NCBI GenBank assembly: GCA_947311845.1
Contig: CAMZMU010000107.1
Location: 37,134,080 to 37,198,079, forward strand
Length of the DNA: 64,000 nt
Reading direction: 5' to 3'
Source: Poa pratensis
Lineage: Eukaryota; Streptophyta; Magnoliopsida; Poales; Poaceae
The translations under genes and the position numbers were made by a program. The notes beneath the pieces are model-generated. The model did not search any database. It worked only from the letters and a program-made list of their open reading frames with translations, and was not told the DNA's origin. This document shows positions 10,812 through 21,624 of this stretch, piece after piece (the stretch's first letter is position 1; the number at the start of each line of letters is the position of its first letter).

Positions 10812-11557
10812 AGATATAGTTATTTCTCGCCCGCTTGAAGTACTGAGAATTAGGAAAACCATTGCTAGTTTCGTTAATAAATTTTAACACGACTGCACAT
10901 TTCATTATTATTAATTTAACATGTAGAGTACATTTTTGTTATTATTATTTTAGAATTTTAACAGGTATTAAATTACAAATAAGACACAGCAAGGCAGAGA
11001 ACACCGAAGACAGTCATTTTGCATGGAACGGCGTCCTCACTCTCATGGCGTCGCATGCCAACAATAGGACAAGGCAGGAGCACAAGTAAATCGACGAGTA
11101 CGTGGACAGTTAAAACGGGACGGGAGCGTCCTTTGGCGCGAAAAAAGGGAGCTCCCATCCTCCCCCACCATTCATCTCTTTCCTGGAAACAAAACACCGC
11201 TGTTCTTCCGCGTTCTTGATCCACCGACGGACGACCATTCTCCGGTGGGAATTTTGGGGAGGTAATGTTCATGCTATACTGAATTAGAGTTATCTGGTGA
11301 CCATAGCATGCGTTTCCCAGTATAGCTTCGATCCATTTTCTTTTCTTTGGTGATTAGAGGATCCAGCAAGATCCATTGGCTCATTGCCAGATTCTCCAAA
11401 AGTTTAATTAATTCTCCAACGATCCACCTTAATTTTCCGCCTTGAGAGAATGTGTTCATGGATCCTACGCTGCTGTTGTTGGGAATGTAAATTCAGGTCA
11501 TGATCTGCTGACCGCCCCCAAGTTAACTCGCGTGCGCTATCCAGTCCGGCGAGAACA
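10812..11557 (+). promoter_or_regulatory. Upstream region and 5' leader of the PTI1-like gene
   Basis: This holds the probable promoter and leader of the kinase gene. A leader intron is possible (donor GGAG|GTAATG near 11259, acceptor near 11496, AATTCAG|GTCATG), but this is a guess from sequence. No strong TATA box could be singled out. Confidence 0.35.
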
Positions 11558-13306
11558 ATGTCTTGCTGCGGCAGCGCCGAGGAGGACACCTACGGCCCGC
11601 CGGCCAACCAAGCCGCTCCGCCCCCCAACGTCAACGCTCCCGGTATCCACACATGCATCCTTCTCGTCGCTGTCATTTTTCTTTTTCAGTTGGCCCATGC
11701 ATGCAAATGTTGCACACGTCGATCAGTCATGGAGCTCGATCTTTGTCTAATGGCGTTGTCGATGATTGCAGGCAACAGAGGGCTGAGAGGGCCAGGTGCC
11801 CCGAGGGCCGGAGGGCCTGCCAAGCCCGTCAACATCGACGTGCCGGCCATACCGCTCGACGAGCTCAACAAGATGACCAACAACTTCAGCGACAAGGCTC
11901 TCATCGGAGAGGGGTCCTACGGCCGCGTCTACAATGGCACCCTAAGCGACGGCCGCCCGGCCGTGATCAAGAAGCTCGATCCGAGCGCCTCGCAGGAGTC
12001 TGACACAGAGTTTGCTGCTCAGGTGCTTGCAAATCCAACCAATCCTCTATATCTTCCTCCCAACCAACTGAGACGATGGTGATCGATGAGGCCGCATCAA
12101 TTTAATCTGGTCAAACTTAATTGATTTCTTCTCTTTGTCTTCTCCTCATGATCTCATTGCCATAGCTAGCAATGGTCTCCAAGCTAAAGAACGAGTACCT
12201 CGTGGAACTCATGGGCTACTGCATGGAGGATGGCAACCGCATGCTGGCCTATCAGTTCGCGACGATGGGTTCTTTGCATAACATCTTGCACGGTGCGTCT
12301 CCTGAATAATTTTTCGGCCTCTGTCAAGTTAAATGCCAAATTAGTGCAGACAAATTGCAAGTGTAACTTACCGATTCTTGCTGGTGTAGGCAAGAAAGGA
12401 GTGCAGGGCGCTGAACCCGGGCCAGTCCTGAACTGGGCTCAGCGCGTGAAGATAGCTTATGGAGCGGCTAGGGGGCTAGAGTACCTTCATGAGAAAGTCC
12501 AACCATCAATTGTTCATCGAGATATTCGGTCAAGCAACATCCTAATATTCGACGAGTTCAGCTCCAAGATTGCAGATTTCAACCTGACGAACCAGGGTAC
12601 CGACACTGCTGCTCGGTTACACTCGACTCGTGTGCTAGGAACTTTTGGATACCACGCTCCAGAGTAAGACCAAATGGCTTTTTAACATGACAAATTTTAT
12701 GCAGTCAGTTTTGATCATGGGGTATTAACCTTGCTCACGTTTTACTGTTTGGCTTTGGGTAATATTCAGATATGCTATGACAGGGCAAATCAACCAAAAG
12801 AGTGACGTCTACAGCTTTGGCGTTATCCTACTAGAGCTACTGACCGGAAGGAAACCAGTTGACCACACCATGCCGAAAGGGCAACAAAGTCTTGTTACTT
12901 GGGTATCCTACATTTCCTAATTGAGTTACCTTCTGTACAAGTCATTCATTTGCAATATGTTTCTTACATATATATGCTTCACGATCATGTGAGACAGGCC
13001 ACTCCAAGGTTGAGTGAAGATAAAGTGAAGCAATGTGTTGATCCAAAGCTCAACAGTGACTACCCTCCAAAAGCCGTTGCCAAGGTATGAAACTGTAGCA
13101 AATCTGGCAAAACAAATGCAGTGTAAAATTTAACAGTGACCATACCAAAGTTGTTGCTTCATGTTTTCCAGCTAGCAGCAGTTGCAGCGCTGTGCGTTCA
13201 GTACGAAGCCGATTTCCGGCCGAACATGACGATCGTCGTGAAGGCGATACAGCCTCTTCTCAACCAAAAACCGGCTGGGCCCGCCATCGAGGCGCCCAGA
13301 CCCTGA
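11558..13306 (+). CDS. PTI1: PTI1-like serine/threonine protein kinase (7 exons)
   Basis: The model joins 11558-11642, 11772-12022, 12166-12292, 12390-12663, 12770-12902, 12998-13084 and 13172-13306. All introns are GT-AG, all phases match, and the product is 363 aa, the usual PTI1 length. It starts MSCCG, whose cysteines are the S-acylation sites that attach this family to membranes, then a Pro-rich stretch. The kinase domain has the Gly loop [11 protein letters not shown], the Lys of [19 protein letters not shown] in place of [12 protein letters not shown] and DVYSFGV. DFN is normal for PTI1 kinases. Known role: cytoplasmic kinases acting downstream of AGC/OXI1-type kinases and Pto-like signalling in defence and stress. 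The start is chosen for the conserved N-terminus. Orthology to rice Pti1a is inferred from memory, not tested. Confidence 0.93.
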
Positions 13307-15088
13307 TGAATCCATGCTGGGCGGCAGAAAGAACCTGAACTCGCACGGTTCCCTGTGTTCCTGATCGCTGTCTATCCTGAAGGAAGGAGCCGTGTGTCAA
13401 TGATCCGATATCAACATATCGTGCTTTCTGTAAGAAGACACTGAGCGATCCATTAGTACAGCAGGATTTTAAATATAGAGAGGCATTTTTGCTAACTGGT
13501 GTAATGGATTAATATACGATATGTTTGTCAAGTCAAGTGTACCTTAAGTCCTTGATTAGCTAAGTTTAGCTGCTCTTCCTCAATAACTTGGCAGGGATTG
13601 CATGGTGCATTCTATGCAGTTTTTTCTTCTTAGTTTTGACTACTTCTTGGGAACTCCACAGGCTAAACTGTGGAGGGTTTATAATTTATTGTGGAAGAAA
13701 AAAACTCCCTGTCCAGAAAATATGACAACACCATTTCACTAACTGGTGTGGTGTATTGATGTAAATTTTATGTGTCCTGTGTACCTTAAGGTCCTCAAGT
13801 AGGTTCCCTGATCTTCCTTACAAACCATGGAGGAAAGGATTGTGTGAGTTCCTGCCTGATACCTGTGACAGATGAGAACTTTGTGGGTTGAGAGTTTAGA
13901 CATCTCTGCATGCATGTTCAGCCTCTCAAAACATTTGTCGTGAAGCCTGTGTTTCTCCCCTGATGGTTATCATGACTGTGATCTCAACTCAGAAAGTTGT
14001 AACTAAACCTTGAGCTCAAGTTGAAAGAAAGGTAGAGATGAAAAGGAAGATGTAGTACCATGGCAACATCTCATCTCGTGGCACAGTCCAGGCATCAATA
14101 TTAATTCTAATATACCAAATTCAGTTTAGAGCACATCAGTCGGCTCCCCTGCATTTTTTATTGAATCAATCATCGCTGTATATGCAGTTTGGGCAAAGTC
14201 AGGTTAGATGAAATTCTGTCAAAACTCGGAAGTTAACAGAATTCAGACTAAAGTATTCAGTACAAATGTAAAGTACACAAATAATATAAAAAACTTCCTT
14301 ACAAATGCAAAGTATGAAAATAATATTGAAACCTTTAACTCTTCGGAAATTCCGACCACCATACTTTAGGCAATCGCTTGGCTATCTATCTAGCAATTCC
14401 AACTCAAGACTCTGACCAATGGCCCGTGCTTGGCTATCTAGGCAATCACTTTTCTAATGTAAATTGAGAAGGTGCAAACGCCATGTGAAGCCCCATCACC
14501 AAATTGGTAGGCAGTAAAATCGCCTCCTCTGGCTACATATAAACTATGAGCTTGCAGTGTGTGCAATATTTTGTTCGAATAGCATATATATAACTGAACA
14601 TCACACTGCCAACAAAGCAAATGCAGGTTTTGCATTCATATATGATACAACGATGAACATAAACTTTGCACGAACAAGAAACGTGTTGGATACTTAAGAC
14701 AGAGTGGCTAAATGTAGAAGTATGAGGTATCGTATATTATTGGGACAAACAGAGTAAAGACTGGATTTGTCTCGATTACTGCGATAGATTGCAGATAAGA
14801 AAGCAGCATAAGTAGTCTGAATCAGATTACAGCATCCATGCATTCTTTTCTTTAATCCGTGCAATGTAAGAAAAATATAACAATTGCCAATAAGAACAGC
14901 TCGCCTGCACAAGTTCCTACCATGTCGAAAATTGGAGAAGGCCGTGCGCTACAAATTAGGGAAACACACTCACATGTTTATAAGAACGCAGCTTCGATTA
15001 AGATATCATTAAGTGTAATGAAGTATCCCTCCTGCCGACGATGCACAAAAATATTCCTGGATCCACATACTCCTACTGATAACCCTTG
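13307..15088. other. Intergenic region between PTI1 and PPR genes
   Basis: Holds the 3' UTR of the kinase on the left and that of the PPR gene on the right (converging transcripts). No further gene, tRNA or clear transposon end was found. Confidence 0.5.
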
Positions 15089-16759
15089 TTAAGTATGTGT
15101 AGTTTCATCAAGTAACCTAATAGCTCCCTTATTTATCAAACTCTTACTCACAACTCCTCTGCAGCACAACTCACCCAGCAATTCCCGTGCCTCCTTGACC
15201 AAACCTTCGTAAGCCAAGCCTTCAATCAGTATAGTGTAAGTTGATTCATTTGGCATGCAGCCATTCGATATCATATAAGCAAACAGATCAATAGCATTGT
15301 GTGTTTCGCGCCTTTTGCAAAGCCCAAGAAGTATCGCATTGTACAGCACCGTGTTGGGCCTTATGCCCATATCTTGCACTTTACAAAATGCTCTAATTGC
15401 CTCTTCAATTCTATCTTCTCGACAAAGACCAGAAGATATTGTCGAATAAGTGATGATATCCGGTTGGAGCCCTTTGGTTACCATCTCATTCAGCAGCTGT
15501 AAAGCTTCCTCTGTCTTGCCAGCTTTAGTAAGGCCATCAATGACTGTGTTGTAACTAATCAAGACAGGAGTGCACCCTTTTCCCTTGAGTTGATGAAGCA
15601 ACTCAACAGCGGCATCAACCTCCCCACCGCGACAGAGTGCAGTAAGAAGCGTGTTGTATGAAACGATGTCAGGGTAACAGCCCCTGGACACCATAAGTTC
15701 CACAAAACCCATGGCTCTATCCATCTTCTTTTGCTTGCAGAATGCATGAAGTATTGGGTTGTAACTTAACGAATTAGGTGTGCACCCATACTTTGGAATT
15801 TGATCAAGAACTTCCATTGCAGGCTCAACTAATCCTCTGCGGCACAAGAAACTGATGAGCATATTGAATGTTACCACGTTTGGGGGGCAGCCCTTCTGGG
15901 TCATTTCAGCCATGAGCTTCTCAGCATCCTCCCACCGCTCTGCAGTACACAAGCCCTTCAACACAATGTTGTAGCTGACGGTGTTTGGCTCGCATCCATA
16001 TGACGGCAGGCTCTTCAAGAACTCGATGGCATCGTCAACTCGCCCTTCTTGGCAAATTCCATTGACAACGACGTTATACGTGACGATGTCTGGGGCGCAC
16101 CCCTTGTCGCGCATCTCGTCGAGAAGCTTCATGGCTTCCTTGTACCCGCTCCTCTTGCAAGTGGCCTCGAGTAGGATGGTGTAGGTGACGACGTCGGGCA
16201 CACACCCTCGGCGCAGCATATCGTCGAGCACCGCAAGGGCGTTCCCTGTCCTGCCACGGCCACATAGGCCGCGGATGAGGGTATTATAGGTGTACGCGTC
16301 GGGTTCCATGGGCATGTCCGCGACGAGACGGCGAGCGACTTCGAGCTGCCCCGTGATGCAGTACCCGGCGACCATCGCGTTATAGGTCATGACGTCGGGC
16401 TCGCAGGCGGCCAGCACGCGCCGGGCCTCCGCGGTGCGCCCGGAGGCGCAGAGCTTCTTGATGAGCGCGGCGCAGGGGCCCGCGGCGGCGGAGGGTTTGA
16501 GGCCGGACATGGACTCGACTAACAGGAGGGCCTCTTCCAAATCTCCGCGGCGTACGAGGCCTCTCAGGCGGTCGTTGGAGGCGGCCGGGTGGGGGACGGC
16601 ACTGGGAGATGCTGCGACGCCGGCGTGGGCGAAGGTGAGGCGTGGCTTGTGGTTGAGGGCTTTGGGGGCGGGGAGGGAAGGGTAGGGGTGGGAGGAGGCG
16701 AAGGTAGGGAGGGCGGACATGGCTTGAGGCGGCGCTGCGGCATGCGGGGACGCGGCCAT
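15089..16759 (-). CDS. P-class pentatricopeptide repeat (PPR) protein, 556 aa
   Basis: A single intronless frame, as usual for plant PPR genes. After an Ala/Pro/Ser-rich N-terminus (about residues 1-60, organelle-transit-like, few acidic residues) come at least 12 consecutive repeats of about 35 aa. They start with P[DN]..(T/S)Y, for example PDVVTYTILLEATCKRSGYK, PNTVSYNIVLKGLC and PDIITYSTISSGLC, and end in GC. There is no E, DYW or SMR domain, so this is a pure P-class protein. Such proteins bind organellar RNA in a sequence-specific way and affect its stability, splicing or translation. The target cannot be read by eye here. The first Met (16759) is chosen; Met14 (MSALPTF) is an alternative. 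The frame is intact and probably functional. Confidence 0.95.
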   Translation of the reverse strand: MAASPHAAAPPQAMSALPTFASSHPYPSLPAPKALNHKPRLTFAHAGVAASPSAVPHPAASNDRLRGLVRRGDLEEALLLVESMSGLKPSAAAGPCAALIKKLCASGRTAEARRVLAACEPDVMTYNAMVAGYCITGQLEVARRLVADMPMEPDAYTYNTLIRGLCGRGRTGNALAVLDDMLRRGCVPDVVTYTILLEATCKRSGYKEAMKLLDEMRDKGCAPDIVTYNVVVNGICQEGRVDDAIEFLKSLPSYGCEPNTVSYNIVLKGLCTAERWEDAEKLMAEMTQKGCPPNVVTFNMLISFLCRRGLVEPAMEVLDQIPKYGCTPNSLSYNPILHAFCKQKKMDRAMGFVELMVSRGCYPDIVSYNTLLTALCRGGEVDAAVELLHQLKGKGCTPVLISYNTVIDGLTKAGKTEEALQLLNEMVTKGLQPDIITYSTISSGLCREDRIEEAIRAFCKVQDMGIRPNTVLYNAILLGLCKRRETHNAIDLFAYMISNGCMPNESTYTILIEGLAYEGLVKEARELLGELCCRGVVSKSLINKGAIRLLDETTHT

Positions 16760-18195
16760 CGCCGTTCGTGCAGCGGCGACGATAAGGTGACTGAGTGGGG
16801 CGGTGGAGGCGTGGAGAGCTCGGAGCCTCGGAGTCGAAGACCGCTCGCTCTGTGGGCCTTAGTTCGTTAAGGCAACTGGGCTTCACCCTGCAACTTTTGT
16901 GGGCCGAGCATAAAGTAGATGCAGCCCAGATTTTCGCGGAGTCACGGCGGAACTGCGGAAGGCGACCCAAAATGAAGGCAAATCCTATTCTAGGCACTTG
17001 CAAAGGTTAGCCACGCAATGCGTACCCCCCTCGTGCACGTCGTGCTCCTCTGCCGCGATAATTGGGTCGTCCCACCAATCGAGACAGAGGCAGCGGAGAT
17101 GGAGGCGGCAGCTGGAGAGGAGCAGAGGGATGGGGATCAGAGGCGACGGAGATGAGGAAGGTGACGCGGCTGGCCGCGACGTCGCCAGTGAGGGAGAGGA
17201 AGCAACTTAACTAGGGGGTGCGGTGGGTTCGTCATCGCCGGAGAAGGGGGGTCAGAGGGAACGCCGGGGCGACGGCGGACCGGCGGTGGGCCGCGGTTGG
17301 AGTAGGGCGGGGCGGCGAGGCACCGCGGGAGCGGTGCCGCCGCGGGTGGCGGCAGCAGGCGGCATGGCCGACGGAGGATGCGGGGGTCTTAGGAGTGAGG
17401 GACGACGCCGGCGCAGGAGGCGGGGCGGCGGAGGCAACACGTTTTGCACGAAACGACGCAACGCGTTGTATAGGGGTACCCCAAAATGAAGGAGAACAAG
17501 GGTGTAGGGCCCACAAAAGGTGTGTCTATTACGGTACCTTGAATGGTTATGTCTATTATCTTAATTCTTATCTTAATAAGAAGAAACTTTTCAAGGAAAT
17601 AAGAAGACTTCTTGACAAGTGACTGATTATTTTCATCTACAAACGACATGTTTATGTTATGTGATACAAAAAATGATTTACTTGTACTATTTGCCATCTA
17701 TACTCTCTAGATCATTCCAAGTATTTCGGCTGCGAGGAGGAAAAACAAATAAGAAGGGTTATAAGAACTAAATATCCTGTAAGTTTCCACTAGCACTTGC
17801 ACCTATAAGTACATTGACTGTATTTTTCTGGAAAATATGAAAGTATTTTGTATTCTCTTTGAATTTGTGCCACCAGATTTAACTGAATTGTGTGGGTCCC
17901 ATAAAGTATCGGATGAGGTATTCAAAAATCTTCTAGTTCTTATGTGACCATATTCTCCTTATTTGTGCATGTTTACTACAACATTCACAAATCGACTTCA
18001 TGGAAGTGTGGAAGATCAAAATTGTAATGATCTCCACGGAACTAGCTTCCTTCTGGGTTAAACGTATGATTAAATACGACGGAGAGTTCCACCACGTCGC
18101 TCATTCGAGAGACCGCTGATTACAAATTATTATCCTTTGACAATGTGAGAGACCGGATAATTAGACTTAAATTTCGAAATCGTCCGAAAATCTTG
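16760..18195. other. Upstream region of the PPR gene and gene-free stretch
   Basis: 16760-17000 should hold the PPR promoter and leader. 17000-17480 is G+C-rich with GGCGG/GAGG runs and opens overlapping frames in several phases without a recognisable protein, so it is read as non-coding. 17480-18195 is A+T-rich with nothing recognised. Confidence 0.4.
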
Positions 18196-18535
18196 GACCC
18201 TAAAAGCTGAACCCCGCGGTTACGTCATAGTCGGCTTTCTAAACCAACCAACTCTGGAGGCCAAAGTCGGTTCAATGGGGAAACTGACGCTAGAAAAACC
18301 AAACAATCTAGACCGATCTGGTTTTCTCGTAGTCGGTTTGTTATGGACGACCTTATTCGAATACCATGAGTTTGGAGTCGGTTTATATTTCAAAGTGACA
18401 TCATTTGTAGCTATTATTGTAGTCGGTTTGTATTGAGCTCTTACGATCAAGTATTAGCAATTATTGCTTTGACTCAGATGGAAAACCGACTCCGGGATAT
18501 GGTGGCTAAGTCTAATCCTTGGTTTTTTACTAGTG
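18196..18535. mobile_element. CACTA transposon terminus (one end only)
   Basis: The right edge ends ...GGTTTTTTACTAGTG at 18535, which read inward is CACTAGTAAAAAACC, a typical CACTA terminal repeat. Inside it are at least six subterminal repeats of the AGTCGGTTT type, five direct (near 18229, 18264, 18332, 18377, 18421) and one inverted (near 18484). Such arrays are transposase-binding sites in CACTA elements. No matching left end with a shared 3-bp duplication was found, so this is a fragment. Confidence 0.65.
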
Positions 18536-18549
18536 GGTAGGGCCAACAC

Positions 18550-19200
18550 TAGATGATTCTTTGAGATGTATTGTTTTCGTATTTGTTTGGAGGTTCACAA
18601 TTTCAGGGGCCTTCTCGGTTAAATCTATGTATGGTGACCTTATGAATGGTCATACAAGGTTTTTTTTTCGAAAATACCTCTGGAAACTAAAAATAACTCT
18701 CAAGATAAAGATTTTTATGTGATTACTCAGAAAAGTTTTATTTACCAAAGAAAACCCGGCTAAAAGAATCTAGAACATGTGTAATAAAAATTATGTTTTT
18801 CTTCTCGGAGGAGACAATGAAGCATTTGTTTGTCACATATCCTTTTGCTCATCTTGTTTAATTTCAATCTTCCTCCACAAACATGAATTGGTTTAATGGA
18901 ATCGACAAGAAAGCTAAATCTAGAATATGTGTAGAATTTTCAGCTTTATGTTGGTCGATATGAAATTGTAGAAATAACTTTGTTCTTAGTAAGACTGGAG
19001 CTTCCAAAAATTTTGCGGGTTATACACCTTGGCCACCCATTGGATTTGTCTATGGTCATGTCTTCTCCCGTCGGATCAACGGGGACTTATAGCTTCTGGA
19101 CGCAATCGTCTGATGATGGCCTCTCATAATATTTTCAGCCTGGCCGCCTGGCTAGAGGCATACTAGTAGACTACAACATGTCTAGAGATTATATGCTCTT
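18550..19200 (+). pseudogene. LINE (non-LTR retrotransposon) remnant: zf-RVT C-terminal region
   Basis: Read in shifting frames on the plus strand, it gives the pieces FTISGAFSVKSMYGDLMNGH, FFRKYLWKL, SSEETMKHLFVTYPFAHLV, WFNGIDKKAKSRI and EFSALCWSI. These are hallmarks of the zf-RVT domain that ends plant LINE ORF2 proteins. Numerous stops and frameshifts mark an old, 5'-truncated copy. It begins just to the right of the CACTA end, so one may have inserted into or next to the other. Confidence 0.75.
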
Positions 19201-19889
19201 CAGTTTCAGATGATTGATTCATGCATCGACTTATGTGACTCTTGAATTTTTAATAACTTCAATAATGAACTCCGTAATAAAAGAATGGTCATGTGCATCG
19301 CCTGATACGGAGCCTGGGCTATACTCCCCTTTTTGAATAAATGTTGACATGGTGCTAAAACAGTAAAGTGTAAACAATATTACAAAGTTAGGAGTGTTAA
19401 AATGTCGCTGTTTTTTATTAAAAGTTTCCTTGTTCCCCTATCAGTGTGTGATCTGCAGTGTGTCACTAGTGCTGAAGATCTGCTATTGCTATTTGGTTAG
19501 CATTCACAGTATATTTAGTAAAAATATTTATACAGTGCATGTTGTGTTGATGTTTTGTTTTCATATATAGAGGGGTTATACGTATGAAAAGGGGAATATG
19601 AATATGTGACGATTAAGAATACAAAAAAAAATAGCTTACCTGCAATGTTGTTATGTGGGGGCAGCTGGTGCATGTGCAAAGACAGATCTCAGTCCCCAGT
19701 GCAAGTTGATTCCCATTTATTTTTACTTCAGTTGCTTCAGAGCTTGCAGTAGTTTTATAGGATTAACAGTACACAGGGTTGTTCCTTGTTCCCTTCAGGA
19801 TGTGGCACCTTCAGGTTTTGTACCCACCAGCCATTGACCCAATGGGACTGAGATCCCGTGCCCCGCTCAAGGCAGGGCACGCTGTGCCC
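19201..19889. other. Gene-free stretch
   Basis: Contains LINE 3' remnant DNA and the left shoulder of the foldback element. No gene was recognised. Confidence 0.35.
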
Positions 19890-20269
19890 TGAGGCCCACG
19901 ATCCACCATCCGCTCCCCATCCGACGGTCAGAGCAGGCCCAAATTTAAATCTCAAAATTAAAACTTCTCAGAAAAAATCGAAAAAATTCCCACGAGTTCT
20001 ATATGTTCCGTTGTGTGTTCACAAATTTTTAGGATTTCTTTGGATAAATGGTTTACTATTAACTAAATTTTCTGTGTTTTCAACTTAAAAAGCTATTAAA
20101 TCATAAACCGGTGATCCAAAAAAATCTACAATTTACCACAATACACATCGTGACATATAGAACTCGTGGGATTTTTTTCGATTTTTTCTGAGAAGTTTTA
20201 ATTTTGAGATCTAAATTTGGACCTGCTCTGACCGTCGGATGGGGAGCGGATGGTGGATGTGAGGCCTCA
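19890..20269. mobile_element. Foldback / long-TIR MITE with 117-bp arms
   Basis: The left arm 19890-20006 and right arm 20153-20269 are near-perfect reverse complements. Both contain CCATCCGCTCCCCATCCGAC, GACGGTCAGAGCAGG and AACTTCTCAGAAAAAATCG, separated by a 146-bp spacer. Weaker similarity extends outward (GGGACTG... against GGTCGGACTGCC...). Long arms with a short spacer suggest a MULE-type or other foldback MITE. The exact ends and target duplication were not resolved. Confidence 0.75.
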
Positions 20270-20716
20270 GGCAGTCCGACCCAGTGACCCCACTTTGTAA
20301 TTAATGCGCTCTTCTACTATGTAACAAGAACGCAAACTATTTGTTTGTGCTTGAGTAACTGGATGGTTATTTACCCTCAAAATCATATGATCCACACCAG
20401 CATCATATCCTGAATCACTGGCTCATGTGGCAGCTGAACACTGAAACTCGAGCACCTTCATGATTGCTCAGCATTTGTCCGCAGCAACTGTTGCAGTGTA
20501 TCACAGTATCAATCTCTGGCTCTGTTGCTATCAGCTAAATTGTTCTCTGTTCTTCGTGTGTTGAGGACTTTGGTGTCACCCCGAGAGGCGAGACAGAGAC
20601 AGGGAGAACGAATCGCATCCAAGCGAGTAGCTAAGCCTCGCAGTCGCAGCCACGAGATCACAGAAAGCGGATTAGGGAAATGCGAAAATGAACAGATTTC
20701 TCTTCTTTTCCTGCAC

Positions 20717-20796
20717 AAAAACTTGCTAGTAGTACGTTGTATGTGGTACTTTCTGATGTACGCAGGCTTTCAAAAAAAAAAAAAAACTTGCTAGTA
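20717..20796. mobile_element. 48-bp retroposed fragment with poly(A) and 16-bp target duplication
   Basis: AAAAACTTGCTAGTAG occurs at 20717-20732 and again at 20781-20796. Between them (20733-20780) is a short sequence ending in a poly(A) run. That is the signature of target-primed insertion of a heavily 5'-truncated LINE or SINE. Confidence 0.65.
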
Positions 20797-21079
20797 GAAA
20801 CAAGGGACAGTTTGGCTGTTCTGGTCCTCATGTGCATCATCTCCTCCACCCCGAAACAAAACCCCTCACGGCCACAATCACATGCCATTGCCGGGTTTGT
20901 TTCGCCTTAATTCGCCCCGACCCCTTCCTCCTCCTCCTGTCCCCCATTGTTGTCTTTCATTAGCCCAGTTTCACATGAGCTCCAGCTTCACTGTTACCGG
21001 CTCGATAGCTAACACGATAATACCTCAGTGGTATTCAGTGCGTACTGCTCACTATACCAGTGTCCAGGGGCAGCCTTAG

Positions 21080-21412
21080 GGCAGCCACAACGTATGCCAA
21101 ATAGGTAGTTCCAAAAGCCAAAATAGCATTTAGAACTAGTTCCATACGTTGTGGAGTTAGTTCCCAAACAAGAAAAACTGGGAACCGGAGCACCGAGTTG
21201 CTCCGATGCCAAATTCTTCCTCACAATAAAATACTAATAGATTAGCTAATTTGAGCACTCTCCACGGGCTGAACATGCACTAGAATACAAGGATTTGGGA
21301 CCCACGCTACAGTTATTTAGCTATGGCAACGTTGTGGAGGTGTTGCCATATATTGCTTTGATGCCAAATTGAACTTTGTGTCAGATTTGGCAAGAGGAAC
21401 GCTGTGGCTGCC
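21080..21412. mobile_element. MITE, about 333 bp
   Basis: The ends are inverted repeats: GGCAGCCACAACGTATGCCA on the left, and GGCAGCCACAGCGTTCCTCT inward from the right. TAG is duplicated on each side (21077-21079, 21413-21415). Internal CCAAAT/ATTTGG motifs are mirrored. It lies about 200 bp upstream of the membrane-protein gene and could influence its promoter. Class is uncertain (Harbinger-like, judging by the 3-bp duplication). Confidence 0.55.
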
Positions 21413-21604
21413 TAGCAAGCTAGCGCGCCATTCCCCAAGCTAGCCTGCACACGCCGTGCATTCACTTCCCTGTGCAGTGCCTGCCCACTGCCCCCCATCT
21501 CCATCCCTCCCCACGCACGCATTTAGCGCTGTGTGGCTCCTGCTGTCCTCTTCCCTGCATCTGCAAAGGCTGGTGCAGCTGGCTGGTTCTAGCAAGGAGG
21601 ATCG
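21413..21604 (+). promoter_or_regulatory. Proximal upstream region of the Ig-like membrane-protein gene
   Basis: Pyrimidine-rich (CCCACTGCCCCCCATC, CTCCCCACGC) and directly upstream of the first exon, so it is the likely core promoter and 5' UTR. No clear TATA box was identified. Confidence 0.3.
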
Positions 21605-21624
21605 ATGGTGTGGAAGAGCTGGGG

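Noticed and set aside
16380..17003. 207-codon minus-strand frame overlapping the PPR start
   Set aside because: Out of frame with the PPR protein, Arg/Pro-rich, a typical shadow of a G+C-rich coding start.
17218..17622. Plus-strand frame of 134 codons
   Set aside because: Gly/Arg-rich with frames open in several phases at once. No domain, no splice or promoter context.
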